Shown: positions 36,819-47,058, counted from the stretch's first letter. The stretch is 64,000 nucleotides of DNA from Desulfitobacterium hafniense DCB-2 (GCF_000021925.1 NC_011830.1:3941001-4005000); one strand, 5' to 3'. A program made the numbers and translations. Notes: generated by a model from the letters alone, not told the origin.

Positions 36819-37184
36819 CTAGATACCGCGAATCCAGATGATATCCGGCTGCTTGCCTTCCTGGTTCTGGCAACGTATAGCAATTAAATCAAAACGTAAA
36901 GAAGGCCATTCTTTATAATTCCTGAACTTTAAATAATGAGTGGCTATGCGATAAAGCCGCTCCCGCTTCTTAGCCGTAATGCTTTCTTCTCCCCACCCCC
37001 GGCTTCCCGTGGAACGAGTCCTGACTTCAATAAATATAATCGTCTCTCCTTCTTGAGCAATGATATCCATTTCCCCTAAAGGACAGCGATAATTGCATTC
37101 CAGTACAGTAAGTCCAGCCTGCCTAATATGCTTGACAGCAAGTTCTTCCCCATATCTTCCCAATGCTTGCCGATGTTCACTCAT
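36819..37184 (-). CDS. yraN: YraN/UPF0102 family nuclease-fold protein
   Basis: A 121-residue protein of the restriction-endonuclease-like UPF0102 family. It shows GRYGEELAVKHIRQAGL, then NYRCPLGEMDIIAQEGETIIFIEVRTR, which supplies the E-D-ExK-type constellation in which K is replaced by R (EVRTR; EVKTR is common). The function is not established; it is often near rnhB, trmD and ylqF genes. AGGAGA precedes the ATG. Repeat copy 2 begins about 150 nt upstream. Confidence 0.88.
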   Translation of the reverse strand: MSEHRQALGRYGEELAVKHIRQAGLTVLECNYRCPLGEMDIIAQEGETIIFIEVRTRSTGSRGWGEESITAKKRERLYRIATHYLKFRNYKEWPSLRFDLIAIRCQNQEGKQPDIIWIRGI

Positions 37185-37330
37185 AAGCAGTTCTCCTTTG
37201 ATTTTCTTGTTCCCTAAGTTTTTAGGTATTTTAACACATTAGATCCCTTTGTCCCAGCAAGAATCTGTTGTACAGTACGGCGAATCTATCCTTGTTGCCT
37301 TTTGTCCGGGTCGTTGTAACTAAAGCTTGC

Positions 37331-37990
37331 TCGGGTCGCGTAGCTTTACGCACAACGCGTACTCCATAGCTCCGGGGCTGGTTTACTCGCTTTCTTAACA
37401 GCTCCACCAAACCCCGCTGCTTTCTGCATGTAAACCGTGGCTCCGCTACGTTAAGAAAGCCTCGTCAACCTGACCGCCCCTCCGCTAAATCCGTCACCTT
37501 CGGGCGTGAATCCTAAAACCTTCCACTGGAAGGTTTTTTCTCCGGAGTTCACGGCTTTTGTGCGCAAAGCTACGTCTTATGGGACTTTTTCAAAGTCAAG
37601 TTTGCGGGTCTTCTTCAGCTCTGCTGTTCAGCTTTCTTGGTGCTTTCTTCGAGTAGTCTAAGGGGTGTCGTTAAGGATGCAAAAAGCAGCTCAGATAAGG
37701 CGGCCTCCCACACATCTCCTACAACGCCCCACTCTCCCAGACCCGAAAAGCAGCCCAAGGATTTTGATTTACAAAAGGGAAGCGACTTTAAGCGAGCGGA
37801 AACAAAACTTCGCGAAAAGCACGCAGCGGAGTCGAGTTGGAAACAGGACGTTTCCAACCCGCTATGAGAACAAAGTGCGAAAGCAGTGCTTTCGAGGAGC
37901 CGATTTAGCGGGGCACTCGACGGAGCGGAGAGCTTGAGCGTTAGTTTTGTCCGCGCAGCTTATGGAGCGACCGGTGTAAAGCAAAACCCT
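37331..37990 (+). repeat. Composite structured dispersed repeat, copy 2 (parts A and B)
   Basis: Part A spans 37331-37573. Its outer arms are GTAGCTTTACGCACAA (37340-37355) and TTGTGCGCAAAGCTAC (37558-37573). The interleaved inner pairs are GGTTTAC/GTAAACC (37380-37386, 37430-37436) and GCTTTCTTAAC/GTTAAGAAAGC (37389-37399, 37450-37460). Part B spans 37758-37990. It has stem GTCGA/TCGAC (37831-37835, 37917-37921), the conserved hairpin with loop AGGAC (37836-37858), stem CGCTA/TAGCG (37860-37864, 37906-37910) and an extra inserted hairpin CGAAAGC/GCTTTCG (37878-37894). It lies between yraN and the nuo operon end. The strand sign follows the A-to-B order only. Confidence 0.85.
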
Positions 37991-38036
37991 GGAGACTAAG
38001 CTTCCGGAACTTTCCAGAGCAGAGCAGGCCCCTTAC

Positions 38037-38066
38037 GAAAAGAGCCTCAGCATAAGCTGAGACTCT
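38037..38066 (-). terminator. Terminator of the nuo operon
   Basis: On the minus strand AGAG-CTCAGC type arms pair around TTAT and are followed by TTTT. It lies 22 nt past the nuoN stop and 47 nt before repeat copy 2. Confidence 0.7.
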
Positions 38067-38087
38067 CTTAAAAGACATTATGGTATT

Positions 38088-39578
38088 CTATTTTACCAGG
38101 CTCGAAGCGGCGGTAAGCGCCATTTGAGCCAAAGGTGTGGGGTAAATACCTAAAACAATCGTGACAATCATGGAGAATATCATGCCAAATTTGGCCGCAC
38201 CATGAACAGGCACTTCAGGTAATCCTTCCCCATCGCCCAGATACATGATCTTAACAATGGATAAATAGTAATAGACGGAAATCATACTCATCACAAAACC
38301 TATCACCGCTATCCAGACATGTCCTTGGTTGATGACTGCCGAGAAAAGGTAGAATTTACCCACAAATCCTGCCAAGGGCGGAATCCCAGCCAAAGAAAGA
38401 ACGGATAAGGTAAGAACTGCGGCGGCCAGCGGGGAACGTTTTGCCAAACCTGCGTAATCCTTGATCTCAGTGCTGCCCTGGCTCTGGGCCACATGGGTAA
38501 TGACCGCGAAGGCCCCCAGGTTAGCAAAGACATAAATCATCAGGTAGAACAATACCCCTTTGATCCCATCCACAAAAGCACTGACCGGATCGACTCCCCA
38601 TTGGGATACCGAGCTGGCAATGGAGACTGCGATGACGCCAACGATGATGTAGCCTGCCTGAGCAATCCCCGAATAAGCCATCAAGCGTTGGATATTCTTT
38701 TGGGGGAAGGCCATCAGGTTACCGATGATCATCGTTATAGCGGCCAATACCAGAAGCAGGATGAGTCCGGCTTCAGCCATGGAATGATTGTACATCATCA
38801 GGACATAGAATCTGACCAAGGCCGCAAAACCGGCGGCTTTGGAGGCTGTGGCCAAGAATGCGGTGATGGGAGCAGGAGCCCCTTCATAAATATCCGGTGC
38901 CCACATATGGAAAGGAACCAAACTGATTTTAAAGCCAAATCCAGCCAGCATCATCACGGTAGCCAGGATAGTCACTGTATTCGCCTCAGCACCTAAGGAC
39001 ATGGCCACAGTAAACATCTGAGTGGAGCCGGTGAGTCCATAGATCAGGCTGATACCGTAGAGCAGAACTGCTGAAGAGGCGGCTCCCAGCACCAAATACT
39101 TAATGCCCGCCTCTGAGGATTTGGGATCATTGGGATGGTAAGCGACGAGAATATAGAAGGTGATGGTCATCAACTCTAAGCCTACATACATCGTGAGAAG
39201 ATCCCCGGCACCAGCCATCAGCATCATGCCCAAAGCGGCCAAGAGGAGCAGGGGGTAAAACTCACCGCGGTAAGCCTGGAATTTAGCCACATAGTTTTTC
39301 GTGGAAAGCACTACCAGGAGTGCCGCAACGAGGAAAAGAATCTTGAAAAAGCCTGCAAATTGGTCGTGCATATACATTCCTTGCAGGAATGCCGCATTTC
39401 CACCATAGAAGAAATCATAGACAGCGTAAGCAAGGGTTCCCAAAAGGGCGAATAAGGTAAGAGGGAACATTCCTTGTCTCGACCCGCGGGGAAGGATGAG
39501 ACCTACTGCGAATAAGCCAAGGCCAAGGACTGCCATAATGATTTCCGTTGAGAGTAAAGATAATTCGAAACTCATCAT
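38088..39578 (-). CDS. nuoN: NADH-quinone oxidoreductase subunit N
   Basis: Antiporter-like membrane subunit of complex I, proton-pumping arm; 496 residues and about 14 helices. KISLVPFHMWAPDIYEGAPAPITAFLA contains the conserved Lys and is typical of NuoN. The start overlaps the nuoM stop by one base. It is the last gene of the operon. Confidence 0.95.
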   Translation of the reverse strand: MMSFELSLLSTEIIMAVLGLGLFAVGLILPRGSRQGMFPLTLFALLGTLAYAVYDFFYGGNAAFLQGMYMHDQFAGFFKILFLVAALLVVLSTKNYVAKFQAYRGEFYPLLLLAALGMMLMAGAGDLLTMYVGLELMTITFYILVAYHPNDPKSSEAGIKYLVLGAASSAVLLYGISLIYGLTGSTQMFTVAMSLGAEANTVTILATVMMLAGFGFKISLVPFHMWAPDIYEGAPAPITAFLATASKAAGFAALVRFYVLMMYNHSMAEAGLILLLVLAAITMIIGNLMAFPQKNIQRLMAYSGIAQAGYIIVGVIAVSIASSVSQWGVDPVSAFVDGIKGVLFYLMIYVFANLGAFAVITHVAQSQGSTEIKDYAGLAKRSPLAAAVLTLSVLSLAGIPPLAGFVGKFYLFSAVINQGHVWIAVIGFVMSMISVYYYLSIVKIMYLGDGEGLPEVPVHGAAKFGMIFSMIVTIVLGIYPTPLAQMALTAASSLVK

Positions 39579-41137
39579 TAGAACAACCCTCCCATCTTCG
39601 CCTGAGTCACAGCTTCAAGCACCTTAGCTAACCCTGAAGATTGGACCCCGGTGTCGATCAATTGCAGCACGGTGTTCGGGAAGACACCCGTTATGATGAT
39701 GACAAAGACCAGGACAACCAAAGGAACAAGCTCAGGACCGCGCAGGTCTTTCAGATGATCCCATTCCTTACGGCGAGGTCCAAAGAGGACATTGGCAATG
39801 AGTCGGAGGGAATACACAGCTGTAAAGATAATCCCGGCGATACCAACCACCGCATGGACCGGCAATACCTTAACCGTGCCAATGAAGATGGTGAATTCAC
39901 CGATAAAGTTCACTGTACCGGGCAATCCCAGGCCGGCCATACCTGCCAGCAAGAAGCCTACGGCCAGACGGGGCATCTGGTGAGCCAGTCCGCCCAGCTC
40001 CGCAATATTGCGGGTATGGGTCTTCTCATAGATAAAGCCAATCATGGAGAAGAAGAGAGCCGACATCACACCGTGGGCAAACATCATGGCTACTGCACCA
40101 TTGATGCTGGTTATATTAAGTGCCGCTACGGCAATCAGAACATAACCCATATGGCTGACGGAAGAATATCCGACCACATACTTAAGGTCTTTTTGGGCTA
40201 AAGCGATGAAGGCTGCATAGAGAACGTTAACAACCGCCAGAACGGCAATCACCGGTGCCCAGAATTTTGCCCCCAAGGGGAACACCATAAGCCCCAGGCG
40301 AATTAAACCATAGCCCCCGATCTTCTTCAGGACTCCGGCATGGATCATGCTGACCGCTGTGGGAGCGCCGGCATAACCATCGGGAGACCAGGAATGGAAG
40401 GGGAACATAGAAATCAGTGAACCAAAACCTACCGCCAACAGACCGAAGCAAATGATCTGGAAGGTCTCGTCATATTGAAGCCTTGCCAATTCATCGAACA
40501 TAAAGGTCGGTCCCTGGCCCATGGCCGCCAGCTGATTGGTAGCATTGACCCACAGGGAAACCATAGCCACCAGCAATAAAGCGGAGCCCAGCAGCAGGTA
40601 GATGGTCAGCTTCATCCCTGCATACTCTTTGGTCACCCGTTTGGTGCTTCCCCAGATGATAACCATGATATAAATAGGAATAACCACGATTTCATAGAAC
40701 AGGAAGAAGATAAACAGGTCCCGGGCAATGAAGGTTCCCATAACCCCGGCAATCAGGATTAAGAGCAACACGAAGAACTCTTTGACACGATTCTCGATGT
40801 TCCAGGAAGAATACACGGCAGTAAAGGCGATGAGGTTCGTGAGCAGGAGCATCGGAATGCTGATACCGTCCACCCCGAAAGCCAGATTAACACCGATATC
40901 CGGAATCAGCGGAATCGTGAGATTAAACTGCATCCCTGCTAAAGAGCGGTCATAGGCAAAGAATACATAGAGAGAGAGCAACAAGGAAGTAAGTGTTCCC
41001 AGTGCTGCCACCAGTTTGATCGTTTTTCCTTCTTCTTTGGGAAGGAAAACAATGATAAATGCTGCTAGAATCGGTGCCAACAGTGCGAATGGCAGAATAA
41101 AGGAGCCTACTTCAGGCTGAAGTGCCAATGGCGACAT
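39578..41137 (-). CDS. nuoM: NADH-quinone oxidoreductase subunit M
   Basis: Antiporter-like proton-translocating subunit; 519 residues. It shows FFLFYEIVVIPIYIMVIIWG with the conserved glutamate in the fifth helix, then FPFHSWSPDGYAGAPTAVSMIHAGVLKKIGGYG. It overlaps nuoL and nuoN ends by one base, so translation is coupled. Confidence 0.96.
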   Translation of the reverse strand: MSPLALQPEVGSFILPFALLAPILAAFIIVFLPKEEGKTIKLVAALGTLTSLLLSLYVFFAYDRSLAGMQFNLTIPLIPDIGVNLAFGVDGISIPMLLLTNLIAFTAVYSSWNIENRVKEFFVLLLILIAGVMGTFIARDLFIFFLFYEIVVIPIYIMVIIWGSTKRVTKEYAGMKLTIYLLLGSALLLVAMVSLWVNATNQLAAMGQGPTFMFDELARLQYDETFQIICFGLLAVGFGSLISMFPFHSWSPDGYAGAPTAVSMIHAGVLKKIGGYGLIRLGLMVFPLGAKFWAPVIAVLAVVNVLYAAFIALAQKDLKYVVGYSSVSHMGYVLIAVAALNITSINGAVAMMFAHGVMSALFFSMIGFIYEKTHTRNIAELGGLAHQMPRLAVGFLLAGMAGLGLPGTVNFIGEFTIFIGTVKVLPVHAVVGIAGIIFTAVYSLRLIANVLFGPRRKEWDHLKDLRGPELVPLVVLVFVIIITGVFPNTVLQLIDTGVQSSGLAKVLEAVTQAKMGGLF

Positions 41138-43092
41138 TACTTAACACCTCCTAGCATAGCTGCGGGATTAAGCGCCGAAAGCTGTCCTTCGCCCAGGGCG
41201 AAGACAAGATAGATAACCACAATGGCAACGAAGAATACCAAAGCATAGGTTTGCATCTGGCCTGTGGTGGTACGGCGCAAGGCGCGGCCTGAACCCCGGG
41301 TAAGGGCTGCCAGACCATTAACAATACCGTCCACAATATAGAGGTCAAACCAGTAAAGGACTTTGGCCACAATGCCATCCATAACCTTATGAATGAACCA
41401 GAGATAAATTTCGTCGATATAGTACTTGTTTTTAAGCAGTTTATAGACACCAGGGAAACGGGCCACCACATTCTCAGCCTTGATCGCCCGGGTCACATAA
41501 GTGATGTAGGCCAAGCCAATGCCCAGAACTCCGGCAATGATTGAAATGGTCGCAATCATCCAGTTAATGCTTTCATGATGGAATTCACCATAATGCACGA
41601 AATATCCGAAGTTATGCTCAGGCAAGGCAACCCAGCCGCCGACAACACTGAAGAAGGCTAAGATGATTAGGGGCAGGGTCATAACCCAAGGAGATTCGTG
41701 AGGATGATTCTCCGGTTTCTCTTCGCCCATGAAGGCCACAAAGAAGAGACGGCTCATATAAAAGGCGGTCAGGAAGGCCGTAAACAAGCCTACCGCAAAG
41801 ATAATGGGGTGACCATGGTAGGCCGCCAACAAGATCTCGTCTTTGGAGAAGAATCCGGCAAAGGGCGGAATACCGGCAATAGCCAAGACCCCAATGAAGA
41901 AAGTGGTGCCGGTAATCGGCATCTTCTTCCAGAGTCCACCCATATCCCAAATGTTTTGCTTGTGATGCAGGGCATGGATGACAGAACCTGCTCCCAAGAA
42001 CATTAAGGCCTTAAAGAAGGCATGGGTCATCAGGTGGAACATGGAAGCGGTTAAGGAACCAACGCCCAGAGCAAACATCATATAGCCCAATTGGCTTAAG
42101 GTCGAATAAGCCAGGATGCGTTTGATATCGTCCTGCGCAATAGCTATGGTGGCCGCAAAAATGGCTGTAAAGGCACCCATTCCTGCCACCAGCTGCAGAG
42201 CAAAAGGAGATGCGTTATCAAAGAGGAAGAACATCCGCGCCACCAGATAAACCCCGGCCACAACCATGGTAGCGGCGTGGATCAAGGCACTGACGGGGGT
42301 AGGACCTTCCATGGCATCCGGAAGCCAAACGTGCAAGGGGAACTGACCGGATTTCCCAACGGGTCCGATGAAGACCAAAATTGCCATGATGGTAAGATAG
42401 CTTACGCCGCCGATCAGGGCAAAATCATGGAAGCTGGTCGCCATTTGCACCGATAAGGAACCAGGACCATAGAAATCCAAAGTACCAAAGGTATTGTAGA
42501 GGAATAAAATCCCCAAGAGCAAACCAAAGTCTCCGACGCGGGTGGTAATGAAGGCCTTTTTGGCCGCTTCCCGTGCGGATACCTTAAAGAACCAGAAGCC
42601 GATGAGCAGATAAGAGCAAAGTCCCACCAGTTCCCAGAAGATAAACAATTGCAGAAGGTTTGTTGCTAAGACCATGCCCAGCATGGATGCTGCGAATAAG
42701 GATTGAAAGGCATAATAACGTGAAAAACCGGGGTCTCCATGCATATATCCGATGGAGTAAATCTGCACCATGGATGCCACCAAGGTCACGACAAATAACA
42801 TCATCGCACTCATAGGATCAATGAGTGTACCAAAGTCAATATGAAGTCCGCCGATGCTGAGCCAGTTCACAGTGGTCAGCACGGGGTTTTCAACGATTTG
42901 CGAGCCAGACTGAATAACACCAAGACCGATAGCTATGGACAATCCAAACGAAGTAAGAATCGCCAAAATAGAAATGGTGGAGGACAGTCTTTTGGATCGC
43001 TTTGTGACTAAGGCGATGAGTAGAAACGACAGGAAGGGCAAAAAGGGAATCAACCATGCCCATTGAAAAAGATCATTCATTTCCTTGAACAC
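41137..43092 (-). CDS. nuoL: NADH-quinone oxidoreductase subunit L
   Basis: The largest antiporter-like subunit, whose long C-terminal lateral helix braces the membrane arm; 651 residues. It shows LFIFWELVGLCSYLLIGFWF, FPLHVWLPDAMEGPTPVSALIHAATMV and, near the end, the extra amphipathic region. A GTG start at 43092 follows GGAGAGGTAG; an ATG four codons later is the alternative. Confidence 0.96.
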   Translation of the reverse strand: MFKEMNDLFQWAWLIPFLPFLSFLLIALVTKRSKRLSSTISILAILTSFGLSIAIGLGVIQSGSQIVENPVLTTVNWLSIGGLHIDFGTLIDPMSAMMLFVVTLVASMVQIYSIGYMHGDPGFSRYYAFQSLFAASMLGMVLATNLLQLFIFWELVGLCSYLLIGFWFFKVSAREAAKKAFITTRVGDFGLLLGILFLYNTFGTLDFYGPGSLSVQMATSFHDFALIGGVSYLTIMAILVFIGPVGKSGQFPLHVWLPDAMEGPTPVSALIHAATMVVAGVYLVARMFFLFDNASPFALQLVAGMGAFTAIFAATIAIAQDDIKRILAYSTLSQLGYMMFALGVGSLTASMFHLMTHAFFKALMFLGAGSVIHALHHKQNIWDMGGLWKKMPITGTTFFIGVLAIAGIPPFAGFFSKDEILLAAYHGHPIIFAVGLFTAFLTAFYMSRLFFVAFMGEEKPENHPHESPWVMTLPLIILAFFSVVGGWVALPEHNFGYFVHYGEFHHESINWMIATISIIAGVLGIGLAYITYVTRAIKAENVVARFPGVYKLLKNKYYIDEIYLWFIHKVMDGIVAKVLYWFDLYIVDGIVNGLAALTRGSGRALRRTTTGQMQTYALVFFVAIVVIYLVFALGEGQLSALNPAAMLGGVK

Positions 43093-43111
43093 CTACCTCT
43101 CCATAGACTCT

Positions 43112-43444
43112 CTACCATTTCAACCAGTTGAATTCATCCACATTCGTGGTACGGCGATTGCGATAGATGGCGATAACCAAGGCCAATCCCACGGCAATTT
43201 CCGCTGCGGCAACTACGATCACGAAGATGGCCGCTACCTGTCCAATGAGGGGATTTGTCCCGGGATTAGCCCAGGGGGCAAAGCGGCTAAAAGCAATGAA
43301 GTTAATATTCACTGCGTTAAGCATCAATTCAATGGACATGAGAATGGCAATGATATTTCGCTTCACGAAAACTCCGTAGAGCCCCAGGCAAAAAAGCATC
43401 GCTCCAACCAAAAGATAGGATCCAAGCCCAACGCTTATACTCAT
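43112..43444 (-). CDS. nuoK: NADH-quinone oxidoreductase subunit K
   Basis: A 110-residue three-helix subunit with two conserved membrane glutamates, visible in [18 protein letters not shown] and [15 protein letters not shown]. Its start overlaps the nuoJ stop as ATGA. Confidence 0.95.
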
Positions 43445-43953
43445 TTGCTTTCATGCCCTCCTTTCGCGATAATCACTGCCCCAATCAAGGCTACAGTAAT
43501 CAGGATGGCCGCCGCTTCAAAGGGCACCATATACCATGACAAGAGCAGTTTGGAGAGTTCTACTGTGGTCCCTCCAGCAAGTGCAGGCATGGCAAGAATC
43601 CGCCAGTCACTATTGGTCAGAATAACCAAAGCCAAAACAATGAAGACAAGAGCGCTTACTAAAGCCCCTTGGGTCCATTTTTTGGTGACAGGGCTGCTTT
43701 CAGCCACATCGCCCCTTAAGGTCAGCATGACTGCAAAGATCACCATAATCGAAATTGCTCCTGCATAAACGAGAAGTTGAACTGCTGCAAGATACTCAGC
43801 ATTTAAGAGGACATACAGGACGGCAACCCCGGCAAAGGAAAGAGCCAGGAAAAACGCACTGTGGACAATGTTTTTCGAGGTAACAACTCCCCATGCTGAA
43901 GCCACGGCGATTATGGCGAAAATGAAGAACACAATGGTCGCCATAGTACTCAT
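43441..43953 (-). CDS. nuoJ: NADH-quinone oxidoreductase subunit J
   Basis: A 170-residue, five-helix membrane subunit. The segment [39 protein letters not shown] is the hallmark of NuoJ (quoted only to show the helix-3 pi-bulge region around VYAGAI). It overlaps nuoI by ATGA at its start and nuoK at its end. Confidence 0.94.
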
Positions 43954-44357
43954 TCGTTGCCCTCCTTCCCATTACGCTTCGAACGCTCAATCATATCCCA
44001 ATATAAATCTTCAGGATAGAAGACGGAGTTCTCAAACTCCTGGGTCACGGTCAGCGCATTCGTAGGACATGCTTCCGTGCAGAGGCCGCAGAACAAGCAA
44101 CGCCCTACATCCATGTGATAGGTCTTGAGAACTTTTTTATTGTTCTCATCCTTTTCACTGGTTAAGGTAATGACCTTGTTCGGACAGGCCAAAGCGCATA
44201 ATGTGCAGGAGATGCACTTATCCGGCTCCAGTCCCATGGAGCTGCGAACGGTCTTGGGAAGATTCGGCATAACCTCAGGATAGAACTCTGTGATATTTGG
44301 TCCGAGCATCTTCTTGAGCACGATGCCCATTCCCGTTAATAATCCTTTACCTAACAC
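43950..44357 (-). CDS. nuoI: NADH-quinone oxidoreductase subunit I, two [4Fe-4S] clusters
   Basis: About 135 residues, the ferredoxin-like electron relay of complex I. The two cluster motifs are CISCTLCALACP and CLFCGLCTEACP, giving clusters N6a and N6b. I chose GTG at 44357 (GGAGGG seven nt upstream) over an in-frame TTG at 44372, which would sit on that ribosome binding site. It lies directly after nuoH. Confidence 0.93.
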   Translation of the reverse strand: MLGKGLLTGMGIVLKKMLGPNITEFYPEVMPNLPKTVRSSMGLEPDKCISCTLCALACPNKVITLTSEKDENNKKVLKTYHMDVGRCLFCGLCTEACPTNALTVTQEFENSVFYPEDLYWDMIERSKRNGKEGNE

Positions 44358-44361
44358 TCTG

Positions 44362-45417
44362 TCACCCTCCAATCACGAGCTGATAGATATAAATCCCCAG
44401 ACCCGTCAACAAGATGTTGAGAAGCGCGAGCGGTAACAAGACCTTCCAGGCCAAATGCATCAAGTGGTCAATCCGAATCCGCGGGAACGTCCAGCGCACC
44501 CACATGGAGATAAAGATCAAGAGACCTACTTTTAACCAGAACCAAGCCCAGCCCGGTAAAACACCAGGCCCTTGCCAGCCGCCTAAGAATACGGTAGTTG
44601 CCAAGGCACACATGGCGACAAGATTAGCGTACTCACCAAGGTAGAACAATCCCCAGCGCAATCCCGTGTACTCCGTAAAGGGTCCGGCGATGATTTCCTG
44701 GTCAGCTTCTAAAAGGTCGAAGGGCGCCCTGTTGACTTCCGCTTGTCCGCATATCAAAAAGATAATAAATGCTATAGGCTGCAAGAAAATAAAGGGCAAT
44801 GCCGCCTGTGCTTCCACGATTTTCGTCAAGTTAAAGGTCTGAGTCAGCATGACAACCCCAAGAAGTGAGAAAATCAAGGGTATTTCGTAACTGATCATCT
44901 GCGCAACGGCGCGCATACCACCCAGCAAGGAATACTTATTGTTGGAGCTCCAGCCTGCCATTAACAAAGCAAGGGTGGAGACGGAGGTAATTCCCAGATA
45001 GAAAAACACACCCAGTTCCAGATCGATGACGGTCATAGCATAACCAAATGGAATGATGGTCAAGGTCAAAATGGGAATACCGAAAATAAACATAGGAGCA
45101 ATCTTAAACATAATCCGATCTGCGTTGGCAGGGGTAAGGTCTTCTTTACCCAGCAGCTTCAGCGCATCGGCAATCGTTTGAAACCATCCCCGTGGACCTA
45201 AGCGGTTTGGGCCGGGACGCTGAGATCCCCAACCGGCAATTTTACGTTCGAGAACAATCAGTAAAAGTGCTGAAATGACGATAACCACGATGATCAGGAT
45301 CATCCCGATTAAGGTCATGGTCAAGTCTGCCCAAAGCGAATACGGATCCGCAAACAACCCGCGGATGGCAGCCGCAATATTTTTTGGCAACTCATTTAAC
45401 GCACGTATAGCTTCCAT
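44362..45417 (-). CDS. nuoH: NADH-quinone oxidoreductase subunit H
   Basis: A 351-residue membrane subunit that forms much of the quinone channel at the foot of the peripheral arm. It shows [21 protein letters not shown] and [19 protein letters not shown] with the conserved acidic residues. It lies 24 nt after nuoD. Confidence 0.96.
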
Positions 45418-45441
45418 CTTCTTCTCCCCTCATTGAGAGTA

Positions 45442-46554
45442 TTACTTATCCACTTCACCGAGCACTGCATCCAAGGATGCAAAGCTTGCGATAAGATCCT
45501 GGATATAGGTGCCCACACCGATTTCATTTAAGCATTGAAGATTGACGAAGGCACCGGCCCGAATCTTAACCCGCTCAGGTTTCGGCGTTCCGTTGCTGAC
45601 GATATAGAAACCGAGTTCGCCTTTGGGGTTTTCCACACGATGATACACTTCACCGGCCGGTGGTTTAATAATTTTAGGCACCTTCGCCATAATCGGGCCC
45701 TCAGGGATATCCCTCACCGCTTGACGAATGATCTTAAGGCTTTCGTTCATCTCCATGAAACGGATCAGATTGCGATCATAGGTATCACAGCCGTAAAGCA
45801 CAGGAACTTCAAAATCAAAACGATCATAAATCCCGTAAGGCTCAGCTTTCCGAACGTCATACTGAACGCCGGAGGCCCGTAAAGCCGGACCTGTGATGCA
45901 AAGGTTTTCCGCAACCTCTTTGGAGAGGATCCCTACCTTCTTCATCCGCGCCTGAGCAATCTCATTGCCCATATAGATATTGAAATACTCTTCCAATTTC
46001 TCGGGCATATCGTCCAGGAAGGATTCCAAAGCAGGCCAGAATTCTGCGGGAGGTTCTGCGCTGACGCCGCCGATGCGCATGCAATTCACGGTCAAACGGC
46101 TGCCTGACATCATTTCAAACAGATCAAGAATTCTCTCCCGATCCCGGAAAGGATATCCCCAAGCCGTCCATCCTGCCATATCCAAGGCGGCGCTGGCAAT
46201 GAACACTTGGTGGCTGGCGAAGCGGGCCAGTTCAGCTAAGATAATTCTAAGGTATTCCGCTCTCTCGGGAATCTCCAGGCCCATCAATTTTTCCACAGTT
46301 TGGACATAAGCCAGATTATTATGAGGTGAAGCAAGATAATCCAAACGATCGGTATAAGGAATAAATTGCGGATAGGTACGGCTTTCTGCGATCTTTTCCA
46401 ATCCGCGGTGCAGATAGCCGATTTTGGGTTCAATTCCGGTTACTGTTTCTCCTTGTAGACGAACCACCATACGAAATACGCCGTGCATACTCGGATGTTG
46501 AGGGCCCATGTTTAAAAGGAGTTCTTCCGTTCCTTCATTGTATAAATCAGTCAT
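45442..46554 (-). CDS. nuoD: NADH-quinone oxidoreductase subunit D (49-kDa)
   Basis: A 370-residue peripheral-arm subunit that builds the quinone site together with NuoB. It shows LNMGPQHPSMHGVFRM with the conserved His, EPKIGYLHRGLEKIAE and, at the C-terminus, DLIASFASLDAVLGEVDK. NuoC and NuoD are separate genes here, unlike the fused form of E. coli. Confidence 0.96.
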   Translation of the reverse strand: MTDLYNEGTEELLLNMGPQHPSMHGVFRMVVRLQGETVTGIEPKIGYLHRGLEKIAESRTYPQFIPYTDRLDYLASPHNNLAYVQTVEKLMGLEIPERAEYLRIILAELARFASHQVFIASAALDMAGWTAWGYPFRDRERILDLFEMMSGSRLTVNCMRIGGVSAEPPAEFWPALESFLDDMPEKLEEYFNIYMGNEIAQARMKKVGILSKEVAENLCITGPALRASGVQYDVRKAEPYGIYDRFDFEVPVLYGCDTYDRNLIRFMEMNESLKIIRQAVRDIPEGPIMAKVPKIIKPPAGEVYHRVENPKGELGFYIVSNGTPKPERVKIRAGAFVNLQCLNEIGVGTYIQDLIASFASLDAVLGEVDK

Positions 46555-46566
46555 GGCTCTACCCCC

Positions 46567-47058
46567 TTAATCATCTTCCCTGCGCACACGCATAACATTT
46601 CGAACTTCTGCAGGCTCTGTGACATAATCTTTGCGCAGCGGGAACCCTTCGAAGTCATCCCACATATAAATCCGTTTCAGATTGGGATGTCCTTTGAATT
46701 GAATACCAAACATATCATAGGCTTCCCGTTCCATGAAATCGGCACCTGCCCAAATACGGGTTACGGAATCAATCACCGGGTTGTCGCGGTCGACAATCGC
46801 TTTGACTCTCAGCTTTTGGGGTCCGCGCAAGCTTGTCAATTGATAGACCACTTGGAAATGATCCAGCTTATCCACGCCCCCAATGTCGTGGAGAAAGTCA
46901 CAAGGCACTTCTCCGAAGCTTTTAACCGCAGTCAAAGTTTCCGTAATATAAGGCGCCTTGACGGTAAGCACTAAGGTGTCAAGAATCTCTTCAACAGTTC
47001 CGCTGACGCGGGATGCTAACTCATCCACACGTTTTTTTAATAATTCATTATTTCCCAT
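46567..47058 (-). CDS. nuoC: NADH-quinone oxidoreductase subunit C (30-kDa)
   Basis: A 163-residue peripheral subunit. The family signature EREAYDMFGIQFKGHPNLKRIYMWDDFEGFPLRKDY lies near residues 110-145 (key residues EREAYDMFGI and PLRKDY). Its start overlaps the nuoB end by about 11 nt. Confidence 0.95.
   Translation of the reverse strand: MGNNELLKKRVDELASRVSGTVEEILDTLVLTVKAPYITETLTAVKSFGEVPCDFLHDIGGVDKLDHFQVVYQLTSLRGPQKLRVKAIVDRDNPVIDSVTRIWAGADFMEREAYDMFGIQFKGHPNLKRIYMWDDFEGFPLRKDYVTEPAEVRNVMRVRREDD

Noticed and set aside
37615..37937. Open frames inside repeat copy 2
   Set aside because: They translate the same repeat sequence; related frames in copies 1 and 3 are not conserved as protein.
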